NCBI RefSeq assembly: GCF_001439845.1 | Contig: NZ_JYLO01000012.1 | Span: 248,001 to 312,000, forward strand | Direction: 5' to 3' | Length of the DNA stretch: 64,000 nt | DNA from: Pseudomonas lactis | GTDB taxonomy: Bacteria; Pseudomonadota; Gammaproteobacteria; Pseudomonadales; Pseudomonadaceae | Shown: positions 54,201 through 62,068 of the stretch, in pieces | Layout: each line of letters starts with the position of its first letter | Numbering within the stretch: position 1 is the first letter of the stretch | The notes under the pieces: generated by a model | The model's database searches: none | Seen by the model: the letters and a program-made list of their open reading frames with translations, nothing else | What the model was told of the DNA's origin: nothing | Translations under genes and position numbers: made by a program

Positions 54201-55373
54201 ATGGCTCAGCCCTACAGTGCGCGCAGTCGCGCCATCGAACCTTTTCATGTCATGGCGTTACTGGCGCGTGCCAATGAGCTGCAGGCCGCCGGTCACGACG
54301 TGATCCATCTGGAAATCGGCGAGCCGGATTTCACCACCGCCGAGCCGATCATCCAGGCCGGTCAAGCCGCGTTAGCAAACGGTAAAACCCGCTACACCGC
54401 CGCCCGCGGCCTGCCCGAGTTGCGCGAAGCCATCAGCGGTTTCTACCAGCAACGCTACGGTTTGAGCATCGACCCGCAGCGTATTCTGATCACCCCCGGT
54501 GGCTCCGGCGCGTTATTGCTGGCCAGCAGTTTGCTGGTGGATCCGGGTAAGCATTGGCTGCTGGCGGACCCAGGCTACCCCTGCAACCGACACTTCCTGC
54601 GCCTTGTGGAAGGCGCGGCGCAGTTGGTGCCGGTCGGCCCGGACGTACGCTACCAGTTGACCGCTGACCTGGTGGCCAGGCATTGGGACCAGGACAGTGT
54701 TGGCGCACTGGTGGCATCGCCGGCCAACCCCACCGGCACGATCCTCACCCGGGACGAGTTGGCTGGGCTGTCGGGCGCCATCAAGGCGCGCAACGGGCAC
54801 CTGGTGGTCGACGAGATTTATCACGGCCTCACCTACGGCACGGACGCCGCCAGCGTGCTGGAAGTCGATGACGACGCCTTTGTCTTGAATAGTTTTTCTA
54901 AGTATTTCGGCATGACCGGCTGGCGCCTCGGTTGGCTGGTGGCGCCGCCTGAAGCGGTGGGTGAACTGGAGAAATTGGCGCAGAACCTCTACATCAGTGC
55001 GCCAAGCATGGCTCAGCATGCCGCGTTGGCCTGTTTCACCCCGCAAACCCTGGAGATCCTGGAGCAGCGCCGTGCCGAGTTTGGCCGCCGTCGTGACTTC
55101 CTGCTGCCCGCCCTGCGTGAGCTTGGGTTCGGTATCGCGGTGGAACCCGAAGGTGCCTTCTATCTGTATGCCGATATCAGCGCGTTCGGCGGCGATGCCT
55201 TCGCGTTTTGCCGGCATTTCCTCGAAACCGAGCATGTGGCCTTTACGCCCGGGTTGGATTTCGGTCGCTACCAGGCGGGCCATCACGTGCGGTTTGCCTA
55301 CACGCAAAACCTCGATCGGCTGCAAGAAGCGGTGGAGCGGATCGGCCGTGGTTTGCGGAGCTGGCAAGGCTGA
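54201..55373 (+). CDS. PLP-dependent aminotransferase, class I/II
   Basis: 390 aa, fold-type I. Conserved HLEIGEPDF near the N-terminus, ASPANPTGTIL (substrate Asn), VVDEIYHGLTYG (ring Asp/Tyr), the PLP lysine in NSFSKYFGMTGWRLGW, and a carboxylate-binding Arg in HHVRFAYTQ. Related to AspC/alanine-type enzymes (PA4722 by position). The exact amino donor cannot be told. Stop overlaps the sfsA start by one base. Confidence 0.88.
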   Translation: MAQPYSARSRAIEPFHVMALLARANELQAAGHDVIHLEIGEPDFTTAEPIIQAGQAALANGKTRYTAARGLPELREAISGFYQQRYGLSIDPQRILITPGGSGALLLASSLLVDPGKHWLLADPGYPCNRHFLRLVEGAAQLVPVGPDVRYQLTADLVARHWDQDSVGALVASPANPTGTILTRDELAGLSGAIKARNGHLVVDEIYHGLTYGTDAASVLEVDDDAFVLNSFSKYFGMTGWRLGWLVAPPEAVGELEKLAQNLYISAPSMAQHAALACFTPQTLEILEQRRAEFGRRRDFLLPALRELGFGIAVEPEGAFYLYADISAFGGDAFAFCRHFLETEHVAFTPGLDFGRYQAGHHVRFAYTQNLDRLQEAVERIGRGLRSWQG

Positions 55374-56086
55374 TGCGTTTTAATCCTCCTCTTGAAGAAG
55401 GGCGGCTGATCCGCCGCTACAAGCGCTTTCTCACCGATATCGAAACCGTTACCGGCGAGTTGCTCACCATTCACTGCCCTAACACCGGTTCGATGCTCAA
55501 CTGCATGGTCGAAGGTGGCCAGGTCTGGTTCAGCCGTTCCACGGACCCCAAGCGCAAGTTGCCGGGCACCTGGGAGATTGCCGAAACGCCTCAGGGCCGG
55601 CTGGCGTGTGTCAACACCGCGCGTGCCAATCAGTTGGTGGAAGAAGCCTTGCTGGCCGGTGTGATCACTGAGCTCAACGGCTTTACTGCGTTGAAGCGTG
55701 AGGTGCCTTATGGCCAGGAGAGAAGCCGCATCGACTTTCGCCTGGATTACCCCCAAGGCGCTGCGTTTGTCGAGGTCAAAAGCGTCACCTTGGGCTTTGA
55801 TGGCAGCTCGGTGGCGGCTTTCCCCGATGCGGTGACCCAGCGCGGTGCCAAGCATTTGCGTGAGCTGGCCCACCTGGCGCGCGACGGTATACGGGCCGTG
55901 CAGTTGTATTGCGTGAACCTGTCGGGGATCGACGCGGTGCGCCCGGCTGTGGAAATCGACGCTGGTTATGCGGCAGCGCTACGTGAGGCCAAGGCTGCAG
56001 GTGTAGAGGTGTTGGCCTATGGCGTACGGGTCACTCCGCAGGAGATTTACGTCGAACGTCGGCTGAAGGTGCTGCTGGGCGACTAG
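55373..56086 (+). CDS. sfsA: Sugar fermentation stimulation protein SfsA
   Basis: 237 aa from ATG 55373 (MRFNPPLEEGRLIRRYKRFLTDIETVTGELLTIHCPNTGSMLNCM), which shares its A with the aminotransferase TGA. Nuclease-like E-x-K element in RIDFRLDYPQGAAFVEVKSVTLG. Binds DNA and affects maltose genes in E. coli; biochemical role is unclear. Stop is within 4 nt of the convergent Rieske gene. Confidence 0.93.
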   Translation: MRFNPPLEEGRLIRRYKRFLTDIETVTGELLTIHCPNTGSMLNCMVEGGQVWFSRSTDPKRKLPGTWEIAETPQGRLACVNTARANQLVEEALLAGVITELNGFTALKREVPYGQERSRIDFRLDYPQGAAFVEVKSVTLGFDGSSVAAFPDAVTQRGAKHLRELAHLARDGIRAVQLYCVNLSGIDAVRPAVEIDAGYAAALREAKAAGVEVLAYGVRVTPQEIYVERRLKVLLGD

Positions 56087-56400
56087 AGATCGACCCACAA
56101 TCCCTGTTCGTCTTCGCGGCCGGGCAGGGCGGTGAGGCTTTGGCCTGCGCAAGGCCCGGCGATGCACTCGCCGCTTTCAATCAGGAACAACGCGCCATGG
56201 GTGGCGCATTGGATCAGGCTGGCGCTTTCATCGAGGAAGCGATCTGGCTGCCATTCCAGCGGGATGCCGCGATGAGGGCAGCGGTTGAGATAGAAGTACG
56301 CAATGCCGTCCCGGCGCACCGCCAACAGCCTGTGGCCATCGATAACAAAACCGCGGCTGCTGTTGGGAGCAAGGTCGCCTGAGGCGCAGAGAAACTTCAT
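56083..56400 (-). CDS. Small Rieske [2Fe-2S] protein
   Basis: 105 aa from ATG 56400 with AAGGA upstream. Rieske motifs CPHRGIPLE (C-x-H) and CATHGALF (C-x2-H) are complete, spaced as in ferredoxin-type Rieske proteins, with no fused catalytic domain. It could pass electrons to a dioxygenase or reductase; no partner is adjacent. It is divergent from phuT, with a Fur box between, so iron control of one or both genes is possible. The 3' end overlaps sfsA by 4 nt. Confidence 0.88.
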   Translation of the reverse strand: MKFLCASGDLAPNSSRGFVIDGHRLLAVRRDGIAYFYLNRCPHRGIPLEWQPDRFLDESASLIQCATHGALFLIESGECIAGPCAGQSLTALPGREDEQGLWVDL

Positions 56401-56424
56401 TTCAATCCTTAAGTGCCTTGACGT

Positions 56425-56443
56425 GCAAATGCAAACAATTATC
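56425..56443. promoter_or_regulatory. Fur box between the Rieske gene and phuT
   Basis: GCAAATGCAAACAATTATC agrees with the 19-bp consensus GATAATGATAATCATTATC at 13 positions. It lies 25 bp upstream of the Rieske ATG and 113 bp upstream of phuT. Confidence 0.65.
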
Positions 56444-56555
56444 AAATGCCTGCTTCGCCCGTCAGCTGATTGGGTGCTCAATACGATGTCTGGCAGCGGT
56501 TATCTGTCACATCAATGAGTGCTTGAGTGGCCCTGCCTAGGAAGGAAACCCTGTT

Positions 56556-57434
56556 ATGCGCCTGAGTACCAGCGCTATTGCGCTTGTTGCCTCACTGCTG
56601 GTCAACCCCGGGGTGCATGCCTCCGAACTGCCGCAACGCTGGGTCAGTGCCGGCGGTGCGCTGTCGGAATGGGTGACGGCCTTGGGCGGTGAGTCGAAGT
56701 TGGTGGGGGTGGACACCACCAGTCAACATCCTGCGTCGCTCAAAGCCTTGCCGAGCATTGGTTACCAGCGGCAGTTGTCGGCCGAAGGCATTCTCAGCCT
56801 GCGCCCGCAAATCCTCGTGGGCACGGAGGAAATGGGGCCACCGCCGGTGCTGGCGCAGATTCGCAGTGCCGGGGTGCAGGTGGAGATGTTCTCGGCCCAG
56901 CCTGACTTGCCCACGCTCAAAGGCAACCTTGAACACTTGGGGAAACTGCTCGGCAGTGAGGCCCAGGCCAGTGCGTTGTTTGCCGGGTATGAGCAGGCGC
57001 TGGCGCAGCAAAAAAAGTGGGTGGCCAAGGCCCAGGCTACACAGAAGGCTCCAGGCGTGTTGTTGCTGCTCGGTCATGCCGGTGGCAAGCCGCTGATCGC
57101 GGGCAAGGACACGGCCGCTGATTGGATGTTGCAGCAGGCTGGGGGGCGTAATCTCGCCACGCATGTGGGCTATAAACCGTTTTCCGTCGAATCGCTGGCG
57201 GGTTTGAGCCCTGAGGTGCTGGTGTTTGCCGATCGCGCGCTGACCGGTGACGCGGCGCGCGCAGCCTTGTTCAAGGAAAATCCGATTCTTGCCTCTACGC
57301 CGGCAGCCAAGAGCGGCCGCGTCTTTGAGCTGGACGCGACCTTGCTGGTAGGTGGCCTGGGGCCTAGATTGCCGCAAAGCCTGGAGAAACTGTCTGCCGG
57401 TTTTTATCCGTCCCAGCCTAAGCCTGCTCCATGA
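56556..57434 (+). CDS. phuT: Heme ABC transporter, periplasmic heme-binding protein
   Basis: 292 aa. Signal peptide MRLSTSAIALVASLLVNPGVHA, then a TroA-type fold: RWVSAGGALSEWVTALGGESKLVGVDTTSQHPASLKALPSIGYQRQLSAEGILSLRPQILVGTEEMGPP, with the Tyr in SIGYQRQ a likely heme ligand. Ends LVGGLGPRLPQSLEKL, typical of HmuT/PhuT. Carries heme to PhuUV. phuU overlaps its 3' end by 4 nt. No outer-membrane receptor (phuR) or heme-carrier (phuS) gene precedes it. Confidence 0.9.
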   Translation: MRLSTSAIALVASLLVNPGVHASELPQRWVSAGGALSEWVTALGGESKLVGVDTTSQHPASLKALPSIGYQRQLSAEGILSLRPQILVGTEEMGPPPVLAQIRSAGVQVEMFSAQPDLPTLKGNLEHLGKLLGSEAQASALFAGYEQALAQQKKWVAKAQATQKAPGVLLLLGHAGGKPLIAGKDTAADWMLQQAGGRNLATHVGYKPFSVESLAGLSPEVLVFADRALTGDAARAALFKENPILASTPAAKSGRVFELDATLLVGGLGPRLPQSLEKLSAGFYPSQPKPAP

Positions 57435-58468
57435 CCACTCTGGTTAAGCCAAAAACGCTGTTTATCGGGCTGTCGCTGCTGTGTGTATTAGCGATCTGGC
57501 TTTCATTGGCACTGGGGCCGGTCAGCCTGCCGTTAGTGGACACGCTCAGGGCTGCGCTAAAACTGATGGGCGTACCGATTGAGGCCCAGGGTTTGGAGCA
57601 GGCCGAGTTGATCCTGGGGCAGATTCGCCTGCCGCGGACCCTATTGGGGCTGGCGGTCGGCGGTGTGCTGGCATTGTCGGGTGTGGCGATGCAGGGGTTG
57701 TTCCGCAACCCGCTGGCCGATCCTGGCTTGGTAGGGGTATCCAGCGGTGCCGCGCTGGGGGCGGCGGTGGCGATTGTCGGTGGCTCGTTCTTTGGCGGGC
57801 TGCCGGATGCCTTCGGGCCATACCTGTTGTCGCTGTGCGCATTTCTCGGTGGCTTGGGCGTCACGGCGCTGGTCTATCGGCTGGGGCGTCGCAACGGCCA
57901 GACCAATGTCGCGACCATGTTGCTTGCTGGCATCGCGCTGACGGCCCTGGCCGGTTCTGCGGTGGGGCTCTTTACCTATCTGGCCGACGACGCCACCTTG
58001 CGCACCCTGACGTTCTGGAACCTGGGCAGCCTCAATGGCGCAAGTTACTCGCGGTTGTGGCCCTTGCTGTTGGTGAGTGCGGGCGTGGCGCTGTGGTTGC
58101 CGCGCCGGGCCAAGGCGCTGAACGCGCTGCTGTTGGGTGAGTCTGAGGCCAATCATCTGGGTATTGATGTTGAAAGGCTCAAGCGTGAGCTGGTGTTCTG
58201 TACGGCTTTAGGCGTTGGCGCTGCAGTGGCGGCGGCGGGCATGATTGGTTTTGTCGGGTTGGTGGTACCCCATCTGGTGCGGTTGCTGGCGGGGCCGGAT
58301 CATCGGGTGTTGTTACCGGCCTCGGTATTGGCGGGGGCGAGCCTGCTGTTGTTTGCGGACCTGGTGGCGCGCCTGGCGTTGGCGCCGGCGGAACTGCCGA
58401 TCGGTATTGTCACCGCGTTTATCGGTGCGCCGTTTTTCCTCTATTTATTGTTACGAGGGCGCGCCTGA
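57431..58468 (+). CDS. phuU: Heme ABC transporter, permease
   Basis: 345 aa FecCD-family permease with ~9-10 helices. GLFRNPLADPGLVGVSSGAALGAAVAI is the conserved cytoplasmic/coupling region, and GFVGLVVPHLVRLLAGPDHRVLLPASVLAGASLLLFADLVAR the C-terminal signature. Starts by ATGA overlap with phuT and ends by overlap with phuV (TGATG), so the three proteins are made together. Confidence 0.92.
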   Translation: MTTLVKPKTLFIGLSLLCVLAIWLSLALGPVSLPLVDTLRAALKLMGVPIEAQGLEQAELILGQIRLPRTLLGLAVGGVLALSGVAMQGLFRNPLADPGLVGVSSGAALGAAVAIVGGSFFGGLPDAFGPYLLSLCAFLGGLGVTALVYRLGRRNGQTNVATMLLAGIALTALAGSAVGLFTYLADDATLRTLTFWNLGSLNGASYSRLWPLLLVSAGVALWLPRRAKALNALLLGESEANHLGIDVERLKRELVFCTALGVGAAVAAAGMIGFVGLVVPHLVRLLAGPDHRVLLPASVLAGASLLLFADLVARLALAPAELPIGIVTAFIGAPFFLYLLLRGRA

Positions 58469-59235
58469 TGTTGCGGGTAGAAGCGTTGCAGATCCGGCGT
58501 GGTGGGAAAACCGTGCTGGCCGATATCACCTTGGACCTTTTGCCGGGCGAAGTGCTGGGCGTTCTGGGCCCCAATGGCGCCGGCAAAAGTACCTTGCTTG
58601 GGGCGCTGTGCGGGGAGTTGCAGCCGGATCAGGGCAAGGTCTGGCTGGATCAGCAGGCGCTCAAGCACATGACCGGCGCGCAGCGTGCCCAGCGCCTGGC
58701 GGTGCTGCCACAATCTTCCACCCTGGATTTTGCTTTTCGTGTCGAAGAGGTGGTGGGCATGGGCCGCTTGCCTCATCAGACCGGGCGAGTGCGCGACGAC
58801 GAAATCATCAGCGCGGCCCTGCACGCGGCGGATGTCGGCCACCTGAGTGGCCGCAGTTACCTGGCGTTGTCCGGCGGCGAGCGGCAACGTGTGCACCTGG
58901 CGCGGGTATTGGCGCAGTTATGGCCGGGTGAGGCGGGGCAGACGTTGTTGCTGGACGAGCCCACGTCGATGCTCGACCCTCTGCACCAACACACCACCTT
59001 GCAAGCTATCCGACATTTCGCCGACAGAGGCGCTGCGGTGCTGGTTATCCTGCATGACTTGAACCTGGCAGCGCGTTACTGCGACCGAATTCTATTGCTG
59101 GAAAACGGCCGCCCCCACGCGTTGGATACGCCCTCGAAAGTCTTGCAACCTGAGCCGCTCAAAGCTGTATTCGGTCTGGATGTGTTGGTACAGCCGCATC
59201 CGGAGCGTGGGCATCCGCTGATCATTGCGCGCTAA
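58468..59235 (+). CDS. phuV: Heme ABC transporter, ATP-binding protein
   Basis: 255 aa. Walker A GPNGAGKST, Q-loop PQSSTLDF, signature LSGGERQRVHLARVLAQL, Walker B LLLDEPTSMLD, H-loop LHDLNLAARYCD. Energises PhuU. phuW is not present downstream; instead prrF faces it from the other strand with 20 bp between the phuV stop and the end of the sRNA. Confidence 0.92.
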   Translation: MLRVEALQIRRGGKTVLADITLDLLPGEVLGVLGPNGAGKSTLLGALCGELQPDQGKVWLDQQALKHMTGAQRAQRLAVLPQSSTLDFAFRVEEVVGMGRLPHQTGRVRDDEIISAALHAADVGHLSGRSYLALSGGERQRVHLARVLAQLWPGEAGQTLLLDEPTSMLDPLHQHTTLQAIRHFADRGAAVLVILHDLNLAARYCDRILLLENGRPHALDTPSKVLQPEPLKAVFGLDVLVQPHPERGHPLIIAR

Positions 59236-59254
59236 GGCCGGTTAATTCGCGGGC

Positions 59255-59367
59255 AAAAAAAGACCCGGCAAGAGCCGGGTCAAATAACCGTGATTAGCCT
59301 GATGAGGAGATAATCTGAGAGTCCGAACCAATGGTCTTTCAGTTATCGGCTGATCTCGCGACCAGTT
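59255..59367 (-). ncRNA. prrF: PrrF iron-responsive small RNA (single copy here)
   Basis: Minus strand begins AACTGGTCGCGAGATCAG, contains the strongly conserved CTCAGATTATCTCCTCATCA core that pairs with iron-protein mRNAs, and ends at terminator GACCCGG-CTCTTG-CCGGGTC plus seven T (59281-59255). About 113 nt, as in PrrF1/PrrF2. Represses iron-using proteins when iron is scarce (the RyhB role). P. aeruginosa has two tandem copies beside phu; only one is seen here. Start is inferred from the promoter position. Confidence 0.93.
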
Positions 59368-59369
59368 GT

Positions 59370-59401
59370 GATAATCATAACGATTCTCATTTGAGAGTCA
59401 A
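59370..59401 (-). promoter_or_regulatory. prrF promoter with Fur box
   Basis: Minus strand -35 TTGACT (59401-59396), 16-bp spacer, -10 TATGAT (59379-59374). The spacer and -10 are covered by a Fur box: GATAATCATAACGATTCTC (59370-59388) agrees with the consensus at 15 of 19 positions. Fe-Fur would block RNA polymerase directly. Confidence 0.88.
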
Positions 59402-59479
59402 CATTTGTTTTTCTGCCTCATCCAGTTTTTCTCAAACGCTCGTTTGTAATGCCCGTAAACATTGGGTTTGAGTGCCGCT

Positions 59480-59752
59480 TTAGTTCTTCTGATGCACTGA
59501 AATCGCTTCCAGCTGACGGTTCAAGGCCTCCTTGCGCTCCGCGGGTATGTCGTTCCAGTGCACATCCATCAATGCCCCTTCAATCGCATACAGCAGAACC
59601 TTCGAGGCTCGAAACCCGCGCGTGCGCACGGCTCGGTAGGCATCGACCGCCCCCAGCCGACGCAAGTCGGACGCGCTGTGGATGCCCACCGCATGCAGCC
59701 ACTGCGCTGACGTCTTGCCAAGGTTTTTCAGGTGTTGCAGCTCATCGTTCAT
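59480..59752 (-). CDS. TfoX C-terminal-domain protein
   Basis: 90 aa from ATG 59752, after GGAGG (the frame is open 53 codons upstream, without support). MNDELQHLKNLGKTSAQWLHAVGIHSASDLRRLGAVDAYRAVRTRGFRASKVLLYAIEGALMDVHWNDIP matches the helix-hairpin-helix-like C-terminal domain of TfoX; the N-terminal TfoX domain is absent. In Haemophilus/Vibrio TfoX induces competence; single C-domain versions in Pseudomonas (PA4703 position) have no known role. Confidence 0.85.
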   Translation of the reverse strand: MNDELQHLKNLGKTSAQWLHAVGIHSASDLRRLGAVDAYRAVRTRGFRASKVLLYAIEGALMDVHWNDIPAERKEALNRQLEAISVHQKN

Positions 59753-59956
59753 CAAGCCTCCTTGCGTTGGCTGAATGGTGCGGTGGGTGTCGTGACCAGG
59801 CAGCCTGAAAATGAGTGTAGCGCTCAGTAGGAAAAGCGTGGTTCTTTGGTCAGGAAGAGCTGAAAAGCTTATAAGAATGGCGCGACTGCGTTTGCTCGCA
59901 GATAGGCGCAAAGCGCCCGGCAGGCAGGGGATGTGGCCGTCACTCAGTGTGTGGGG

Positions 59957-60301
59957 TTACTTGGTACGGTAGCGCAGGCGAGTACCGAAATTGACCGACA
60001 TGAGTATTTCGTCTGCCGTGAGTTCGGGCGGGAAATAAGCACCTGAAATCTGTGCATGGGCCAGGCTGGCGCCTTCCAATGAACAGCCACGCAAGTCTAG
60101 GCCCCGCAGGTCGGCAGAGCGAAAATAGGCGTCGGTGAAGTCAATACCGGTGGCGTTCAGGTCGCGCAGGTCCAGCCCTCGAAAGTCGCCACCGCGCATG
60201 TCGATGGTGCCGATTTCAGGGCGCTCCTGGTTGAAGCCGCGGATATCATCCTTATGCAGGAGGGCGTAGAGCGGGGTATCAAGAAGCTTGGGCTGACTCA
60301 T
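59957..60301 (-). CDS. Short pentapeptide-repeat protein
   Basis: 114 aa. A(D/N)Lxx-type repeats run from residue ~33 to ~90: MRGGDFRGLDLRDLNATGIDFTDAYFRSADLRGLDLRGCSLEGASLAHAQISGAYF, enough for two to three coils of the right-handed beta-helix. Flanks have no recognised domain. Function unknown; some larger relatives mimic DNA and protect gyrase, but this one is short. Confidence 0.83.
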   Translation of the reverse strand: MSQPKLLDTPLYALLHKDDIRGFNQERPEIGTIDMRGGDFRGLDLRDLNATGIDFTDAYFRSADLRGLDLRGCSLEGASLAHAQISGAYFPPELTADEILMSVNFGTRLRYRTK

Positions 60302-60393
60302 GATCGCGACTCTGGCTGGTGTTATGGAGCCAGTATAGTGCCACTATCGCAAGGTCGCGCGCCGAAGACGGCGACGCGACCAAGAAATATTCC

Positions 60394-61950
60394 TTACAGG
60401 CCCGGCAGGCGCTGGCGGATATGCCCGACCAAGGCGTCGAGCGTCCCGCTTTCATTGGTCTCCACACGCTTGCTGAGCAGCAGCTCCTCGGCAGTCAGCG
60501 GATCACGACTGGCTTGTTGTTCTTCGATAACGGCCAGTGTGGCGTCGGACGGATCGTTTTTATCCGCCTGGCGTTGGGCCAGCCAACTGGTGATAACGGC
60601 TTGCGGGGCGTTGCAGTCCAGGATCAGGAACGGCGCCCCAGTGGCTTCGGCAACCTGAGCGGCGGCGTCACGCTGTGCGCGTTTCAGGAATGTGGCATCC
60701 AGCACCACCGGGTAACCGGCGCGCAGCACGGTGTCGGCAATCTCGTTCAGGCGTGCGTAGGTGGCAGCGCTGGCGTCCTGATTGTAGATGCCGGCCTGTG
60801 GCGTGTTCTCTACCTGCTGCTCGCCAAACAGGCGCTTGCGCTCAACATCCGAGCGTAGGCGGATGGCGCCCAGGGCTTCGACCAGGCGCATGGCCACGTG
60901 GCTCTTGCCCACGGCTGACACACCGTGGGTAATTGCCAGGAAGCGCGAGGGAATGGTGCTGTAGCTTTCCGCCAGGTTGGCGTAGTTGCGGTATTGGCGC
61001 AGGGTGGTAGCGCGTTGTACCGGGTTGGCTTCGCTCGGCATGCTAAATAGCGCAACCTTGGCGCGCACCAATGCACGGTAGGCTTTATAGAAGTTCAGCA
61101 GTTCCAGGCCCTGGTAGTCACCGGTCAGTTCCAGGTACTGACTGATAAAGCGCCGTGCCAGGCATTTGAGGCCGCGATCTTCCAGATCCATGGCCAAAAA
61201 GGCGGTGTCGGCGTACACGTCGGTAAAGCGGAAAGGCTCGTTGAACTCGATGCAGTCGAAGATCACCACGCGGCCATCGATCAGGGTGGCGTTGCCCAGG
61301 TGGATATCGCCGTGGCACTCACGGGTATAGCCCTCTAGCTTGCGCTGGGAAAGCAGAGGCTTGAGGCGTTCGAAGCTGCTTTCAGCCCAGGCTTGCAGAG
61401 CCTCCAACTGAGTAAGGTCGGCCTTGTCGCTGAGGAATGGGCGGATCTGGTCGAAGTTCTGGCGTACCGGAGCCATCACTTCCTCCGGCGTGCCGGCCGG
61501 GTGATCTTGCGGGACTTTGGGGGCACTGAGGTGGAACTGCGCAATCTGCTTGGCCATCTCATCGATGTGCGCGCTGGTCAGTTCGCCGTTGGCTTGCAGG
61601 GTGCTGAGCATCTGGCTTTGCGGGAACTGACGCATTTTCAGCGCGTATTCGATGGCCGGGCCGTCTCCACCCAGTTGGGGCGCCTCGGCAGTGCCGGTAA
61701 TCGGCAACACTTCAAGATACAAATCTTCGGTCAGGCGTTGGTTCAGGCGCAGTTCCTCGCGGCAGAAATGCCCGCGGTCGTCCAGATTGGTGAAGTCCAG
61801 GAAGCCGAAGTTCATCGGTTTCTTCAGCTTATATGCATAGGGGCCCGTCAGTATCACCCAGGAAATATGGGTCTCGATGACTTGAAACGCGTCAACCGGA
61901 TGAGGGTACAAGGCCGGGTTTTGCAGGGCAGCGATCAGGGTCTGGCTCAC
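60394..61950 (-). CDS. Two-domain protein: aminoglycoside phosphotransferase-like kinase fused to P-loop ATPase
   Basis: 518 aa. Residues ~1-320 form a COG2187/APH-like domain with the catalytic loop ECHGDIHLGNATLIDGRVVIFDCIEFNEPFRFTDVYADTAFLAMDL (HGD-x4-N). Residues ~330-518 form a COG0645-type P-loop kinase with Walker A GVSAVGKSHVA and Walker B VVLDATFLKRAQRD. The pair is widespread as one gene in proteobacteria (PA4701 position), substrate unknown. It is unlikely to be a resistance gene, being part of the core genome. Lies 118 bp from the divergent mrcB. Confidence 0.85.
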   Translation of the reverse strand: MSQTLIAALQNPALYPHPVDAFQVIETHISWVILTGPYAYKLKKPMNFGFLDFTNLDDRGHFCREELRLNQRLTEDLYLEVLPITGTAEAPQLGGDGPAIEYALKMRQFPQSQMLSTLQANGELTSAHIDEMAKQIAQFHLSAPKVPQDHPAGTPEEVMAPVRQNFDQIRPFLSDKADLTQLEALQAWAESSFERLKPLLSQRKLEGYTRECHGDIHLGNATLIDGRVVIFDCIEFNEPFRFTDVYADTAFLAMDLEDRGLKCLARRFISQYLELTGDYQGLELLNFYKAYRALVRAKVALFSMPSEANPVQRATTLRQYRNYANLAESYSTIPSRFLAITHGVSAVGKSHVAMRLVEALGAIRLRSDVERKRLFGEQQVENTPQAGIYNQDASAATYARLNEIADTVLRAGYPVVLDATFLKRAQRDAAAQVAEATGAPFLILDCNAPQAVITSWLAQRQADKNDPSDATLAVIEEQQASRDPLTAEELLLSKRVETNESGTLDALVGHIRQRLPGL

Positions 61951-62054
61951 GGGCGATCCTTCAAAGTCTGGGGAAAATCATGGGGGGCATTATGGCTGCT
62001 GATGCCAGTCGTGCAAACCGCTGTCCGGCTCATGTTGATCATCAATAAAGTGCG

Positions 62055-62060
62055 TATAAT
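62055..62060 (+). promoter_or_regulatory. TATAAT just upstream of mrcB
   Basis: Perfect -10 hexamer; the nearest TTGATC at 62035-62040 leaves only 14 bp, which is short for a -35. If used, transcription would start within 1-2 nt of the mrcB ATG. Confidence 0.3.
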
Positions 62061-62068
62061 CCGCCGCC

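Noticed and set aside
60394..61950. Aminoglycoside resistance gene
   Set aside because: The APH-like fold is fused to a P-loop kinase and sits in conserved core gene order; it belongs to a widespread family of unknown substrate, not to mobile resistance genes.
62035..62045. ANR/FNR box (TTGAT...ATCAA) upstream of mrcB
   Set aside because: The two half sites are separated by one base instead of the required four.
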